Shown here in pieces: positions 43,656 through 53,263 of a stretch of 64,000 nucleotides of DNA (the first letter of the stretch is position 1; the number at the start of each line of letters is the position of its first letter). This DNA comes from JAVVXB01 sp036651815 (GTDB taxonomy: Bacteria; Bacillota; Clostridia; Christensenellales; CAG-138). The DNA is taken from the NCBI GenBank assembly GCA_036651815.1, contig JAVVXB010000014.1, forward strand, positions 4,878-68,877. Direction: 5' to 3'. The notes under the pieces were generated by a model. It did not search any database, had not been told where the DNA came from, and was given only the letters and a program-made list of their open reading frames with translations. The position numbers and the translations under genes are program-made.

Positions 43656-45065
43656 TCATCTCTCGGCTTGCGAGAGCCGGCGGCTGTGGGCTTTCCACTT
43701 CCCCGATCGAAAGCGCAGTAGTGTCAGCAGGCCGCGTAGACATAAATCGATGCCCATTGCATACCATGCCCCAGAAAGGCCCAAGCCAAGTTTGCTGACA
43801 AACAGAACGGAAAGCGGCAAGCGGACGCAGAGCATACAGAGCATGCCAATGAGAAGAGGTGCCACGGTATCACCCGCGCCGCGCAACACACCGGACGTAA
43901 CGATGGATATCGCAAACATTGGCTCTGCAAACGCAATGATCCGCAAAACGGCCGAACCTTGTGCACATACGGCTGGATCAGGCGAGAACAGTCCGATCAG
44001 TGGAACTGAAAACAGGTACATCAACGCACTGACAACGATCATAACGGCAACACACATGCAAATGTTGATGCGCGCAAAACGTTGCGCAGCATGTTCATCG
44101 TGCGCACCGAGCGCTTGTCCAACCATGATGATTGCCGCTGCGCTGAAGCCGTATGCGGGATTGTAGCAGATTCCCTCGGCCGTGGTAGCCAGATGATGTG
44201 CCGAAAGTGAAATCGTGCCCAACGAAGAAATGACAGCTACATAGAGAATTTGACCAATGTTGATGATTCCCCGTTCCCCCGCAATGGGAACACCAATCCG
44301 TAGAATGCTTTTGACACATTGCTTTTTAAGACGGTAACTGCATCTTACTGAAAATCGCAGTGCATCCTTACGAGAAAATAGCAGGCCCAGCATGACAACA
44401 CCCGTTAACCCTGTTGCAAACGCGGTGGAAATTGCTGCACCGCGCACGCCAAGTCCTGCACCCCACATGAAAATACCGCCGAAAACTGGCAAAACACGGC
44501 TTGGATAGATCAGCAGAAAATTACCGACTACATTGAGAAGGTTTGCCAAAATGGAAACGACCATTGGCGTACGTGTGTCACCGCTACCACGCACCACACC
44601 ATAGAGTGTAAGCCCCACAAAATTCGGAATGATGGCATAGCTGATGATGCGCATGTACGCAGTCGCGTCCGACACAACATCTGCTTCCGCATTCATCCAA
44701 TGGGGATAGTGCGGCGCAATAAACTGTGCGACGACCGTGAAAAATAAGCCGAGCAGAATGCACAGTACCAACGACTGACGCGCATAGTCCCCAGCAGTTT
44801 TATATTCCTCCGCACCCCAACTATGCGCAATCAAGACAGTAACTCCACCGGATACAGCCATCGACATTGCATTAATAAACCAGATTGGAGATGCGTTAAG
44901 CGCGGCAGCCGCCGTTGCGGAAGGGCCCAAATAGCCAACCATCGCCGTATCTACAATATTGACAAGCGTGATCATTATATTTTCGAAAATGGCCGGTATG
45001 GCAAGCACAACAACCTTGCGAATCGCTTGCCGCCGGGTCAATGGATACAATGTCGCTGTTTCCAC
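43656..45065 (-). CDS. MATE family multidrug/cation exporter
   Basis: Polytopic exporter that swaps drugs or metabolites for Na+ or H+. About twelve hydrophobic helices are visible, with two internally similar halves; AIPAIFENIMITLVNIVDTA is the N-terminal MATE pattern and LYGVVRGSGDTRTPM the loop after helix 5. I prefer the GTG at 45065 after AAAGAG, giving 469 residues. The frame is open to a TTG at 45131, which lacks a ribosome site. It is read from a strong promoter with a palindrome at the start. Confidence 0.9.
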   Translation of the reverse strand: METATLYPLTRRQAIRKVVVLAIPAIFENIMITLVNIVDTAMVGYLGPSATAAAALNASPIWFINAMSMAVSGGVTVLIAHSWGAEEYKTAGDYARQSLVLCILLGLFFTVVAQFIAPHYPHWMNAEADVVSDATAYMRIISYAIIPNFVGLTLYGVVRGSGDTRTPMVVSILANLLNVVGNFLLIYPSRVLPVFGGIFMWGAGLGVRGAAISTAFATGLTGVVMLGLLFSRKDALRFSVRCSYRLKKQCVKSILRIGVPIAGERGIINIGQILYVAVISSLGTISLSAHHLATTAEGICYNPAYGFSAAAIIMVGQALGAHDEHAAQRFARINICMCVAVMIVVSALMYLFSVPLIGLFSPDPAVCAQGSAVLRIIAFAEPMFAISIVTSGVLRGAGDTVAPLLIGMLCMLCVRLPLSVLFVSKLGLGLSGAWYAMGIDLCLRGLLTLLRFRSGKWKAHSRRLSQAER

Positions 45066-45229
45066 AATCGCTCTTTCTTCGGCATAAACCAAAATTATCG
45101 TGGTTAGGGAAGTCACCCACAAGTTGATCAAGTGATTGCGCTGCTAACAAATGCTTTCAGTCAGGCCGTGTCTCCGTGATCCGTCCAGCCTGATGTGCCC
45201 TCAGTCAGCATTGCGGTTATCCCGTTAAT

Positions 45230-45277
45230 CGAGCAATCTTGCTCGAATATTATACATATGCCACCGAACATCTGCAA
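45230..45277 (-). promoter_or_regulatory. MATE promoter with palindromic operator
   Basis: TTGCAG (45272-45277) and TATAAT (45249-45254), 17 bases apart. Next to the predicted transcription start lies the 16-base perfect palindrome CGAGCAATCTTGCTCG (45230-45245), a likely repressor site. The leader to the start codon is about 175 bases and holds nothing else I recognise. Confidence 0.65.
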
Positions 45278-45398
45278 TCTTGCCTTGACATCGTAATACT
45301 ATAGCATAATCATCGTTCGGTTTCTATCCCGATATTAATCGAAACACACATGCGCATGATCTGCAGTAGAACTATGCCTAAGGACAATTATTTTCATT

Positions 45399-48300
45399 TT
45401 ATAAGCTATTCTGCTGATCAGCACGGCTTTTTTCACATTCGCCCATAAAGATGAAATAATGCAATGTCCCGTACAGCTTTTCTGGTTCGATCGGTTTTGC
45501 AAGATGTGCGTTCATACCCGCGTCTTTGCTTCGTTCAATATCATCCTCAAAGGCATTTGCCGTCATCGCGATAATCGGAATAGACGTTGCATTCACTTTG
45601 CTCAAATGGCGAATTTTATTTGCCGCTGTCAAGCCGTCCATGATCGGCATACGAATATCCATCAGGATCGCATCATAATAACCGGCATCCGCTTCGCTGA
45701 ACAATTTCACTGCGCGCGCTCCGTTTTCTGCGGTTTCCACAAGGAAACCTTTGTTGGTGAGCAGCATGGTTGCCACCTCCGTGTTGAGCGGATGATCCTC
45801 GCAGAGCAGCACCCGTTTACCTGTGAAATCATAGACAATAGGCTTTGCTTCCTCTCTTGACGCTACCCTTTTTCCTAGCGCCTGTGTAAGAGCGCTAGTC
45901 ACACTGGATTTGCGTATGGGCTTGTACATCAGCAAATTAACGCCCGCCTGTTTGACTTCGGTTTCAATGGGCGCGCAATCCAAAGACGTCATAATGATGA
46001 TTGTTCCATCCGGTCCAATGATCTTTCGGATGCGCTCAGCTGTTTCCATGCCGTCCATTTCTGGCATTTTCCAATCGATGAACATGATATCAAAGCGATC
46101 TTGATTGAACCATTTATCCTGAATCCGTTCAACAGCTTCTCGTCCGCTGGTCACATATTCCGCATTGATTTCCATCTCTTTCAGTGTCTGCATTGCATTT
46201 TTGCAGGTGTTGATATCATCATCTACCACAAGTGCACTCAAGTTCGCAAAATCGTTCTGCTGCTGTTTTTTTGTTTCCCCGACACTACCAAGGTTCACAT
46301 CCACGGTGAATTTTGTGCCCTGATCTTTGATGGAATCTACTTTTATTCTTCCATCCATCATGTCCACAATATTTTTACTGATGGCAAGGCCCAATCCGGT
46401 GCCACCATATATGCTGGTTGATCCGCCGTTCTCCTGCACAAACGGCTCAAATAAGTGCGGCATAAACTCTTCTGACATGCCGCATCCAGTATCTTCAATC
46501 ACAAATCGAATCATCGCGCCGCTTGCGGTTTTCTTCTGTTGTGAAACGTTTAATGTCACTTTTCCGCCCGCGGGGGTAAATTTGATGGCGTTGAATATCA
46601 TATTGATCAGTACCTGCTGGAGCTTCATTGTATCGCCCTGATAACAGCTGCCCACATTTGAATCCACCATGCAGTCGAAATCCACGCCCTTTGCCTGCGC
46701 CTGCACATTGCAGATGGTATTCACATCACTGATGAAATGCTTAAAGCGAATTTCTTCGCTTTTGAGCAGCATTTTACCACTTTCAATGCGGCTCATATCC
46801 AAAATATCGTTAATAAGCGACAGCAGAAAACGGGAAGAGCTTTCAATTTTTGAAATGCAGTCGGCTACTTGCTCGTTGTTCCCGATGGATTGCGCCGCAA
46901 TGGCGGCCATTCCAATGATGGCGTTCATCGGTGTTCTGATCTCATGACTCATGCGTGAAAGAAAATTGCTTTTTGCAGTGCTTGCCTGCTTGGCAGCGGT
47001 CAATGCTGATGCTAGAATTTCGTTCTTGCAGTGTTCCTCTTCCAGCAATTCTGTCACATCCGCTCTCGTCAAACAGATATGTCGGGATGCCTTATCCACA
47101 AAGAACGCGCGCATCTCCTTGCTTCGGATGCTACCGTCGCTGCTCGTTGCTTTATACTCGAAGGAATAGTTTTCATCCTGCTCCAAGCAGGCGATCATAT
47201 GCTTTAAATCAAGATGCTTCCTCACATGTTCCCGATAGGTATCAAGCACTGTGTTTTCTACCATGTCTTTGGCAATTGCATCATAGGAAGTACCAAGTGG
47301 TAGAACCACGCTGTCAGCCATGTTGACACTATATATCGTATAGGTGTTGTTATCCACATCCAAATCCGCAACATAGTCATAGTTCTGTGAAACAATTTGC
47401 TGAATCAGCATGGATGTTTCTTTTAGCATGCACTCTGTTCGCTTTTCTTTATCAATATCACAAAAATGCATAAAGCACAGAATGTCCTTGGTCTCCGGGT
47501 TTCGATACGTCTTTACTGTAATTCTGACCCAAATGGCCTTTCCATCATCTGTTTTGTTTTGATAGTCCAGCGAATAGGCAGTATCTCCATTTGCAAAGTC
47601 CTTCAGCATTCGCTTGCGGTTTAGCATGAGCCGAATTTCACTGCGCTGTTCTTCCGTCAGCGCATGATGTGCAATCTGTTCCACGATCTCCGAATAAGTG
47701 AACCGATCGCTGACCGACAACAAATTGCCATTGAGCATCACTGACTCCAACACATTCTGCGTAGCGTTGGCACGAATTTTTGCCAGCAGGGTTTCGCTGC
47801 CGACGGCATTCTGATACTGCAATTCCTTTTGAAAGCGCTGCTCCATGAGCCTCTGCTCTGTCACATCCACGCCCGTACCAATGGCGTGGTGCGGATTTCC
47901 GTCTTTGTCAAATATATTGGTGTAATCCAGTTTTTCCCACCAATATTCTCCAGTTTCCATATTCTTCAATCGAATCAGATCGCTCGCGTTTTTTGCACCA
48001 TCATGGATTTTCTGATACACTGCGCGAAATTTATCTCTATCGTCCGGATGAATTAAACCCTCTTCAATCAGACTCTCCGGTAGATTTTCAATTTCACGAT
48101 CCAACTCCGGATGGATCGATGCATGCCATTTATGATAGCTTCTCCGATCTTTGAGATCATATGTCCAGACAATTACACCCGTCTGTATCGCTGCGATCAC
48201 AAACTGTTCCTCTATCCTTTTGTATTCTTCTGTGGAAGAAGCGGTTGCAATCGCCTTAACCGGCTTTCCACTCTCATCAAAGATATTGGTATAATGCACC

Positions 48301-50177
48301 TTTGTCCAGACATATTGCTCTTCCTCATTGGTCCTTAGCTTGAATTCTCTGATAATTTCGCAGGCTCCATCCTTCAGTTCCTGATGCATCCGCCGATAAT
48401 CTTCCATGTGGTCTGGATGCACGAATCCCCGGGCAAGAAAGCAATCCGGAAAGTTTTTCATTACGTCGGGTATATTGAACATGCCTTGGGAGAAATTGCT
48501 AATATACGCAACATCCGAATGCATGTCAAATTCCCAGTATTGCACGTGGGCATGGTTGATTGCCATTGTCAGTATCTGCCGGCTCTCCTCAATTTCTGTC
48601 TGCAATTCTTTTTGCTTTGTGATATCCACAAACACACAAAGAAAAAATTGCTCCCCGTTTTCATCGGTCATCAATTCCGCTTTGGCGGAAATCCACTTGA
48701 CGCTGCCGTCCTTGCAGATAAAGCGATTTTCGTTTTCCACTGTGGTTTCTCCGCTGCGAAGCTGATCGGATATAATCTGCGTCATCACCGCAGCATCTCG
48801 CGGAAAAAGCACATCCACTAATCGATTGTGAAACAACGTGCTAAATTCTTCCCGGCTGTATCCCAGAAACTTAAACAATCCGTCATTTGCGGAGAGTACG
48901 GTCCATTCCTTGTCAAACCGGCAGCGAAACACTGCTCCCGGGATGTTATTATACAGCGCGGTTATTTCCACGGTGCTGTCCAATAGTTTTTTATGCGCCT
49001 GTTCCATCACCAGTTTGCTGTTTTTTTCATCCGTAATATCGCTGATGTATTCAATAAACGCTTCTTTACCCCGCCAGTCGATAATCTTGCCTTTCACGGT
49101 ATAGTATCGATGCAATCCTGAAATACATAACTCATCCTCGTACATATGAGACTTGCACATATTTTTAACTTTGCAAAAACCGCAGGGCGCATCTTTACCC
49201 ATCATATGTGCATAGCAGGTTTTCCCGTTGTAATCATCCGCATCCTTACCCACCATACGAAATGCCATTTTGTTTGCATAGTACATTTCGTAGGTGGTCG
49301 TATCGCATACAAACACGGCTGTGTCAGACTCATCCAGAATTTCCTGATACAGCTCTGTTTCCTTCGAGATATTGTAAAACACCGCATGCAGCAGTGGGTA
49401 ACCATCCAGTTCGCCAATCTTTTTCCCCTGTAGATGTACCCAAACCAAAGACCCATTTACATGCACTTTTCGAAAGGTAATATCCACTTCTATATCCTGT
49501 GATATGGCAGCCCGAACCTCCCGTATGACACGTTCGGCATCCCCAGGATAAATCATTTCCGAAGCATCTTTGTGTATCAATTCTTGATATTCCGCCACGG
49601 AATGGCCAGATAGTGCCGGTATCCCATCCGAAAAATAAATGGTCTCAAATTGATCGGACACCTTGTAGATCGCAACTCCGCCAGGAATGGAATTGACCAG
49701 GTTTTCCATCTGCACCTTTGCCTGATTCAATTGTTTATTGAGCGGTTCCGATGCACAGGAGACGGAAAAAAGCGTTCCATCCTCCTGAAGTTGATAACCA
49801 ATGGAGGCATGCACCGCACAGATGACGAAGCCTTCTCCCTCATCACGGCAGGCAAAATTGACGCATATCTCCATGACGGCAAAACTTCCGCTTGCGTCAC
49901 CAACGGTCACATGCCCAACGATATAAACGCCGCATGCGCCCAATGGAATTTCCGTCATGGCATGCATCTGATAGCGAAAGGGTGTGGGAACGGCGAGTAT
50001 ATCCGCTTCCAAAATATTTCGTAGCGTTTTTTTACCGATCACATATTCGCTTCTACCAGTGCCAATCCAGGAAACATCCTCCGTTAAGCAAGATAGCGTG
50101 CCCTCAACACTACGTTTCTCCAAATATTGAACTAGAAAATTGGCGACAACTTCCTTGCCATTTTTTGCTTTGCTCAT
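45399..50177 (-). CDS. Multi-PAS hybrid sensor histidine kinase with two receiver domains
   Basis: A 1592-residue cytoplasmic hybrid kinase without obvious membrane helices. Order: NTF2/SnoaL-like domain (about 1-150); PAS (about 165-275); a cysteine-rich PAS (about 275-395, with CYAHMMGKDAPCGFCKVKNM); at least three further PAS/PAC units and more divergent sensory segments to about 1060; HisKA with MSHEIRTPMNAIIGMA; HATPase with EDTGCGM and GGTGLGLAI; receiver 1 (ALVVDDDINT, FIDWKMPEMDG); receiver 2 (LLCEDHPLNT, LMDIRMPIMDG). ATG at 50177 follows AAGGAG. It lies in an operon with the EAL protein upstream. Both receivers keep their phosphoacceptor Asp. Confidence 0.92.
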   Translation of the reverse strand: MSKAKNGKEVVANFLVQYLEKRSVEGTLSCLTEDVSWIGTGRSEYVIGKKTLRNILEADILAVPTPFRYQMHAMTEIPLGACGVYIVGHVTVGDASGSFAVMEICVNFACRDEGEGFVICAVHASIGYQLQEDGTLFSVSCASEPLNKQLNQAKVQMENLVNSIPGGVAIYKVSDQFETIYFSDGIPALSGHSVAEYQELIHKDASEMIYPGDAERVIREVRAAISQDIEVDITFRKVHVNGSLVWVHLQGKKIGELDGYPLLHAVFYNISKETELYQEILDESDTAVFVCDTTTYEMYYANKMAFRMVGKDADDYNGKTCYAHMMGKDAPCGFCKVKNMCKSHMYEDELCISGLHRYYTVKGKIIDWRGKEAFIEYISDITDEKNSKLVMEQAHKKLLDSTVEITALYNNIPGAVFRCRFDKEWTVLSANDGLFKFLGYSREEFSTLFHNRLVDVLFPRDAAVMTQIISDQLRSGETTVENENRFICKDGSVKWISAKAELMTDENGEQFFLCVFVDITKQKELQTEIEESRQILTMAINHAHVQYWEFDMHSDVAYISNFSQGMFNIPDVMKNFPDCFLARGFVHPDHMEDYRRMHQELKDGACEIIREFKLRTNEEEQYVWTKVHYTNIFDESGKPVKAIATASSTEEYKRIEEQFVIAAIQTGVIVWTYDLKDRRSYHKWHASIHPELDREIENLPESLIEEGLIHPDDRDKFRAVYQKIHDGAKNASDLIRLKNMETGEYWWEKLDYTNIFDKDGNPHHAIGTGVDVTEQRLMEQRFQKELQYQNAVGSETLLAKIRANATQNVLESVMLNGNLLSVSDRFTYSEIVEQIAHHALTEEQRSEIRLMLNRKRMLKDFANGDTAYSLDYQNKTDDGKAIWVRITVKTYRNPETKDILCFMHFCDIDKEKRTECMLKETSMLIQQIVSQNYDYVADLDVDNNTYTIYSVNMADSVVLPLGTSYDAIAKDMVENTVLDTYREHVRKHLDLKHMIACLEQDENYSFEYKATSSDGSIRSKEMRAFFVDKASRHICLTRADVTELLEEEHCKNEILASALTAAKQASTAKSNFLSRMSHEIRTPMNAIIGMAAIAAQSIGNNEQVADCISKIESSSRFLLSLINDILDMSRIESGKMLLKSEEIRFKHFISDVNTICNVQAQAKGVDFDCMVDSNVGSCYQGDTMKLQQVLINMIFNAIKFTPAGGKVTLNVSQQKKTASGAMIRFVIEDTGCGMSEEFMPHLFEPFVQENGGSTSIYGGTGLGLAISKNIVDMMDGRIKVDSIKDQGTKFTVDVNLGSVGETKKQQQNDFANLSALVVDDDINTCKNAMQTLKEMEINAEYVTSGREAVERIQDKWFNQDRFDIMFIDWKMPEMDGMETAERIRKIIGPDGTIIIMTSLDCAPIETEVKQAGVNLLMYKPIRKSSVTSALTQALGKRVASREEAKPIVYDFTGKRVLLCEDHPLNTEVATMLLTNKGFLVETAENGARAVKLFSEADAGYYDAILMDIRMPIMDGLTAANKIRHLSKVNATSIPIIAMTANAFEDDIERSKDAGMNAHLAKPIEPEKLYGTLHYFIFMGECEKSRADQQNSL

Positions 50178-50309
50178 AGTTTGTTTGCTCCTTCTCCACA
50201 TTCGAAAAGGAAATCATTGCTTCCATTTTCAGCAAGATAGCGTGATGCAGATTCATTGGGTTACGGTCATCATGATTGATTGTGCGTTTCGTATTAAGTC
50301 GAATCTTGC

Positions 50310-52499
50310 TTACTGAGGTTTGTCCATTGTGCTCTTCTGCCGGTTTTGTGCACCAGCTAGTAAGTTCTCCACTCTCCGCAAAGCAGCATCCGCACTATAG
50401 GGCTTGGAAATCATATCGGCAGCACCCGTCGACAGCCCCTGAATTTCGCTGTTACCGCTCACTTGAGCGGTAACAACCACCGGAATTTTCCTTAATTTCT
50501 CATTTCCCTGCATATATGCAATCACCTGGTCTCCATCCATGGTCGGCATCGCCAGGTTCAACAGTATAACAGCCACATTTTCGAAATGATCTTGCAGATA
50601 CCGGACAGCATCGGCGCCATTGTCGGCCTCAACGATATAAAACATTTTCCGAAAGATCATGGCCAGCACATTCCGGTTGATTTCTAGCGCATCCACAATC
50701 AGCATCACCTTTTGATCGGTCAATATTGCCAATTGATCACACGTAGCCTCATAATTGGATGACCCGATTCCCTTGCACACCGTCTCAACCTTCTGATCAT
50801 TGAGATACTGTATGAAATCATCTTGGGGCATCGGCCTTGAAAAATAATACCCTTGTACGATATTGCAGTCCATGCCTTTTAGAATTTCTAATTGTTCCTC
50901 TGTTTCCACGCCCTCCGCCACAACCTGAAGGTTCAACCATTTCGCCAAGCTGACAATAAAGTTGAGAACGTTCTTTCCGCCCATTCTCACGCCATTCTGA
51001 ATGAACTTGATATCGAGCTTCAAAACATCGATGGGCAGTTCGCTCAGCATATTCAAGGAAGAATAGCCCGTGCCGAAATCGTCCATTTCGATCACAAAGC
51101 CTCTGGATTTCAACTCGGATACCACCTCGATGAGTTGTTTTGCGTTTTCCGTGTAGGCCGTTTCCGTAATTTCTAAGTGTAAATTTTCCGGTTTCAGTCC
51201 GTATTTCTCTAAAATATCCATGAGCAACTGAGGCAGATTTTTGTGATAGATGTCCTTGCGGGAAACATTGACTGACACTGGAACAACAGGTCTCCCTTCG
51301 TCCATCCACATCCGAATCAATCTGCAGGTTTCATTCCAGACATACTGGTCGAGGTCAAATATAAACCCGTTCTTCTCAAACAGGGGAATGAACACGCCTG
51401 GCAGCAACATCCCTTTTTCCGGATGAATCCAACGGATCAGCGCCTCCGCACCAGCAACTCTCCCGGTATTGACCATATGTTTCGGTTGCAAATAAATCTG
51501 AAATTCGTGATTGAGCAGCGCATCATTCATGTGTCCGATGATAAACTGTTCACTGAGCAGGACCTGTCGCATCTGTTCATTATAGAATGCATGATCAACG
51601 TCGTATTTTCCCTTGATAGACGCAATCGCAAGTTGCGCCCAATCACACATTCTATACATGGCAATGCTCCGGTCTTCCACGGGATAAATTCCGTATTTTG
51701 CGGAAAGATGAATTTGAATCGGAAACTGATTCAATTCGCTGTTTGCCTGTGAGAAAAACATATCCGAGTAAGCTCGCGGACGAAGCGCCAACGCTGCAAA
51801 AACATCCGCACCAATTCGACCGCAAATGCCGAAATCACCTGTTCGTTTCTTGATTGTGGCGCCCAAATACTGGAGCAACGCATCTCCCGTCTCCACACCA
51901 AACACATCATTCACTAACTTGAAATTTTCAATGTCACAGCAAATCAAATCGAATTCTAAATTCGGATTCTGATCCAGCATCGTCTTGGCTTTTCGATAAA
52001 AAAACTCTTTCCCGTATAATCCGGTGAGCGAATCCCGCTCCATGATGTTCGCGATAGCCGCCGTTTCCCGCAAACTGATGATGTTCGCTACACGATGTTT
52101 GATGATCTGCTGCTTATACGGTTTTGCAAGGAAATCCGCAGCTCCACAGGAAAGCGCCATCACTTCGTCGTTCTCACCATCCTTTTGCGTGGTGACAATG
52201 ACTGGAATATTGCAGATATTGGGATCGCGCTTATAGTTTTCCAGAAAATCGTGGCCGTCCATAACGGGCATCACAATATCCAGCAATATCAGCGAAACAT
52301 TGTCCCGCTCCCGCTCCAATATATCCAATGCCTCGCGCCCGTTCTCTGCCTGCAAAGTTTCATATTCATCATTCAGAATTCTACAGAGAATTTTGCGATT
52401 AACGGCGCTATCATCAACAATCAGGATTCTACGTTTTGCATGAATTATATAACGATCCAACGGTTTCGTTGGATGCTTCGGAAAAACGCTGTCATTCAT
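50310..52499 (-). CDS. REC-GGDEF-EAL-REC cyclic-di-GMP signalling protein
   Basis: A 729-residue response regulator. Receiver 1 (about 22-140) is intact (LIVDDSAVNR, LLDIVMPVMDG). The GGDEF domain (about 155-310) has GADVF in place of GGDEF, so cyclase activity is unlikely. The EAL domain (about 325-565) keeps AEALIRW, LEITETAY, DDFGTGYSSL and AEGVETEEQL and is probably an active c-di-GMP phosphodiesterase. The C-terminal receiver (about 600-720) has LLNLAMPTMDG, Asn for the phosphoacceptor Asp, and one acidic residue lost (LIVDALE), so it is a pseudo-receiver. AAAGGAG precedes the ATG. Likely partner of the hybrid kinase 130 bases downstream. Confidence 0.92.
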   Translation of the reverse strand: MNDSVFPKHPTKPLDRYIIHAKRRILIVDDSAVNRKILCRILNDEYETLQAENGREALDILERERDNVSLILLDIVMPVMDGHDFLENYKRDPNICNIPVIVTTQKDGENDEVMALSCGAADFLAKPYKQQIIKHRVANIISLRETAAIANIMERDSLTGLYGKEFFYRKAKTMLDQNPNLEFDLICCDIENFKLVNDVFGVETGDALLQYLGATIKKRTGDFGICGRIGADVFAALALRPRAYSDMFFSQANSELNQFPIQIHLSAKYGIYPVEDRSIAMYRMCDWAQLAIASIKGKYDVDHAFYNEQMRQVLLSEQFIIGHMNDALLNHEFQIYLQPKHMVNTGRVAGAEALIRWIHPEKGMLLPGVFIPLFEKNGFIFDLDQYVWNETCRLIRMWMDEGRPVVPVSVNVSRKDIYHKNLPQLLMDILEKYGLKPENLHLEITETAYTENAKQLIEVVSELKSRGFVIEMDDFGTGYSSLNMLSELPIDVLKLDIKFIQNGVRMGGKNVLNFIVSLAKWLNLQVVAEGVETEEQLEILKGMDCNIVQGYYFSRPMPQDDFIQYLNDQKVETVCKGIGSSNYEATCDQLAILTDQKVMLIVDALEINRNVLAMIFRKMFYIVEADNGADAVRYLQDHFENVAVILLNLAMPTMDGDQVIAYMQGNEKLRKIPVVVTAQVSGNSEIQGLSTGAADMISKPYSADAALRRVENLLAGAQNRQKSTMDKPQ

Positions 52500-52529
52500 G
52501 GTTTGTACTCCTTTTGACTCTCTGAAAGC

Positions 52530-52784
52530 TTAATCGCCTTTTCTCTTTATGCCTGCTACTGTGAAATCAATGAAAATACAATTCCGTTCTCTGACAACGA
52601 AAACTGCACGTATGCTGAACTGTTTCGGTATGCAAAACTGCGCATAGGTGCAGCACTCAGCAATGCTAACCATCATTGGGTTTCCCGCCTGTACAAATCT
52701 ATCGCACGATTCTGCGTCAAGCGTATTATGCAACCCCGCATCCTCTTTAAAAAATGTGCCGTCGATTTGGACGGCTGGTTTCAT
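52530..52784 (-). CDS. Small hypothetical protein at the head of the signalling operon
   Basis: An 84-residue protein with the same orientation as the EAL gene, 30 bases before it and behind a good promoter. AGGAAA lies just upstream of the ATG. The peptide has mixed hydrophilic composition with three cysteines in the middle (ESCDRF, AECCTYAQFC) and strand-like hydrophobic segments (RAVFVVRERNCIFIDFTVAG). I recognise no family; it could be an unannotated accessory protein or a chance frame. Confidence 0.45.
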   Translation of the reverse strand: MKPAVQIDGTFFKEDAGLHNTLDAESCDRFVQAGNPMMVSIAECCTYAQFCIPKQFSIRAVFVVRERNCIFIDFTVAGIKRKGD

Positions 52785-52852
52785 GTTTCCTGTTCAGCAT
52801 ATCAGCCTTGCTTCTAAGGCACACATTAAAAATATCTTGTTCCTTCAAATCA

Positions 52853-52882
52853 GATATACGCATCTATGTCATATAATGTCAA
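52853..52882 (-). promoter_or_regulatory. Promoter of the c-di-GMP/kinase operon
   Basis: Perfect TTGACA (52877-52882) and TATATC (52853-52858), 18 bases apart, about 60 bases before the small-protein ATG. No terminator is visible between here and the kinase. Confidence 0.6.
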
Positions 52883-52946
52883 TGTAATTTTAGCATTGAT
52901 ACCGTCACAAAGCAAGACAGACTTGCAGATATGATCGAATTTTCCC

Positions 52947-53162
52947 TTATTCTATATAGGTAAAGCGTTTAGATATCTTTCCATCCCGCTCCACGGGTTC
53001 ATTCCACATGGCAACTGGACGAACCCAGACGCCATATGCGCCATAAAGCGCACGGTAGACCACCATATCCTCCTGCGTTTCGCTGTGCTTGGCTAAGTAA
53101 AGCAACTCATATTCTCCACCTTTGAAATGTCGATAGCGCCCTAGTCGAAAATCATCCGTCAT
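52947..53162 (-). CDS. DUF1653 domain protein
   Basis: A 71-residue protein of the DUF1653 family, recognisable from GRYRHFKGGEYELLYLAKHS, then EDMVVYRALYG and VWVRPVAMWNEPV. These small proteins are widespread and of unknown function. I place the start at 53162, where AGAGGAG lies upstream; six codons more are open. Divergent from the ZIP gene by about 100 bases. Confidence 0.85.
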   Translation of the reverse strand: MTDDFRLGRYRHFKGGEYELLYLAKHSETQEDMVVYRALYGAYGVWVRPVAMWNEPVERDGKISKRFTYIE

Positions 53163-53263
53163 GCCGAATTCTCCTCTCATAATTGATGCGGCAATTGTCC
53201 ATCCACCATAAATGGTCTATACTGAATAAATACTGCCACCACTGTGGCGACTGTGAGGAATAA

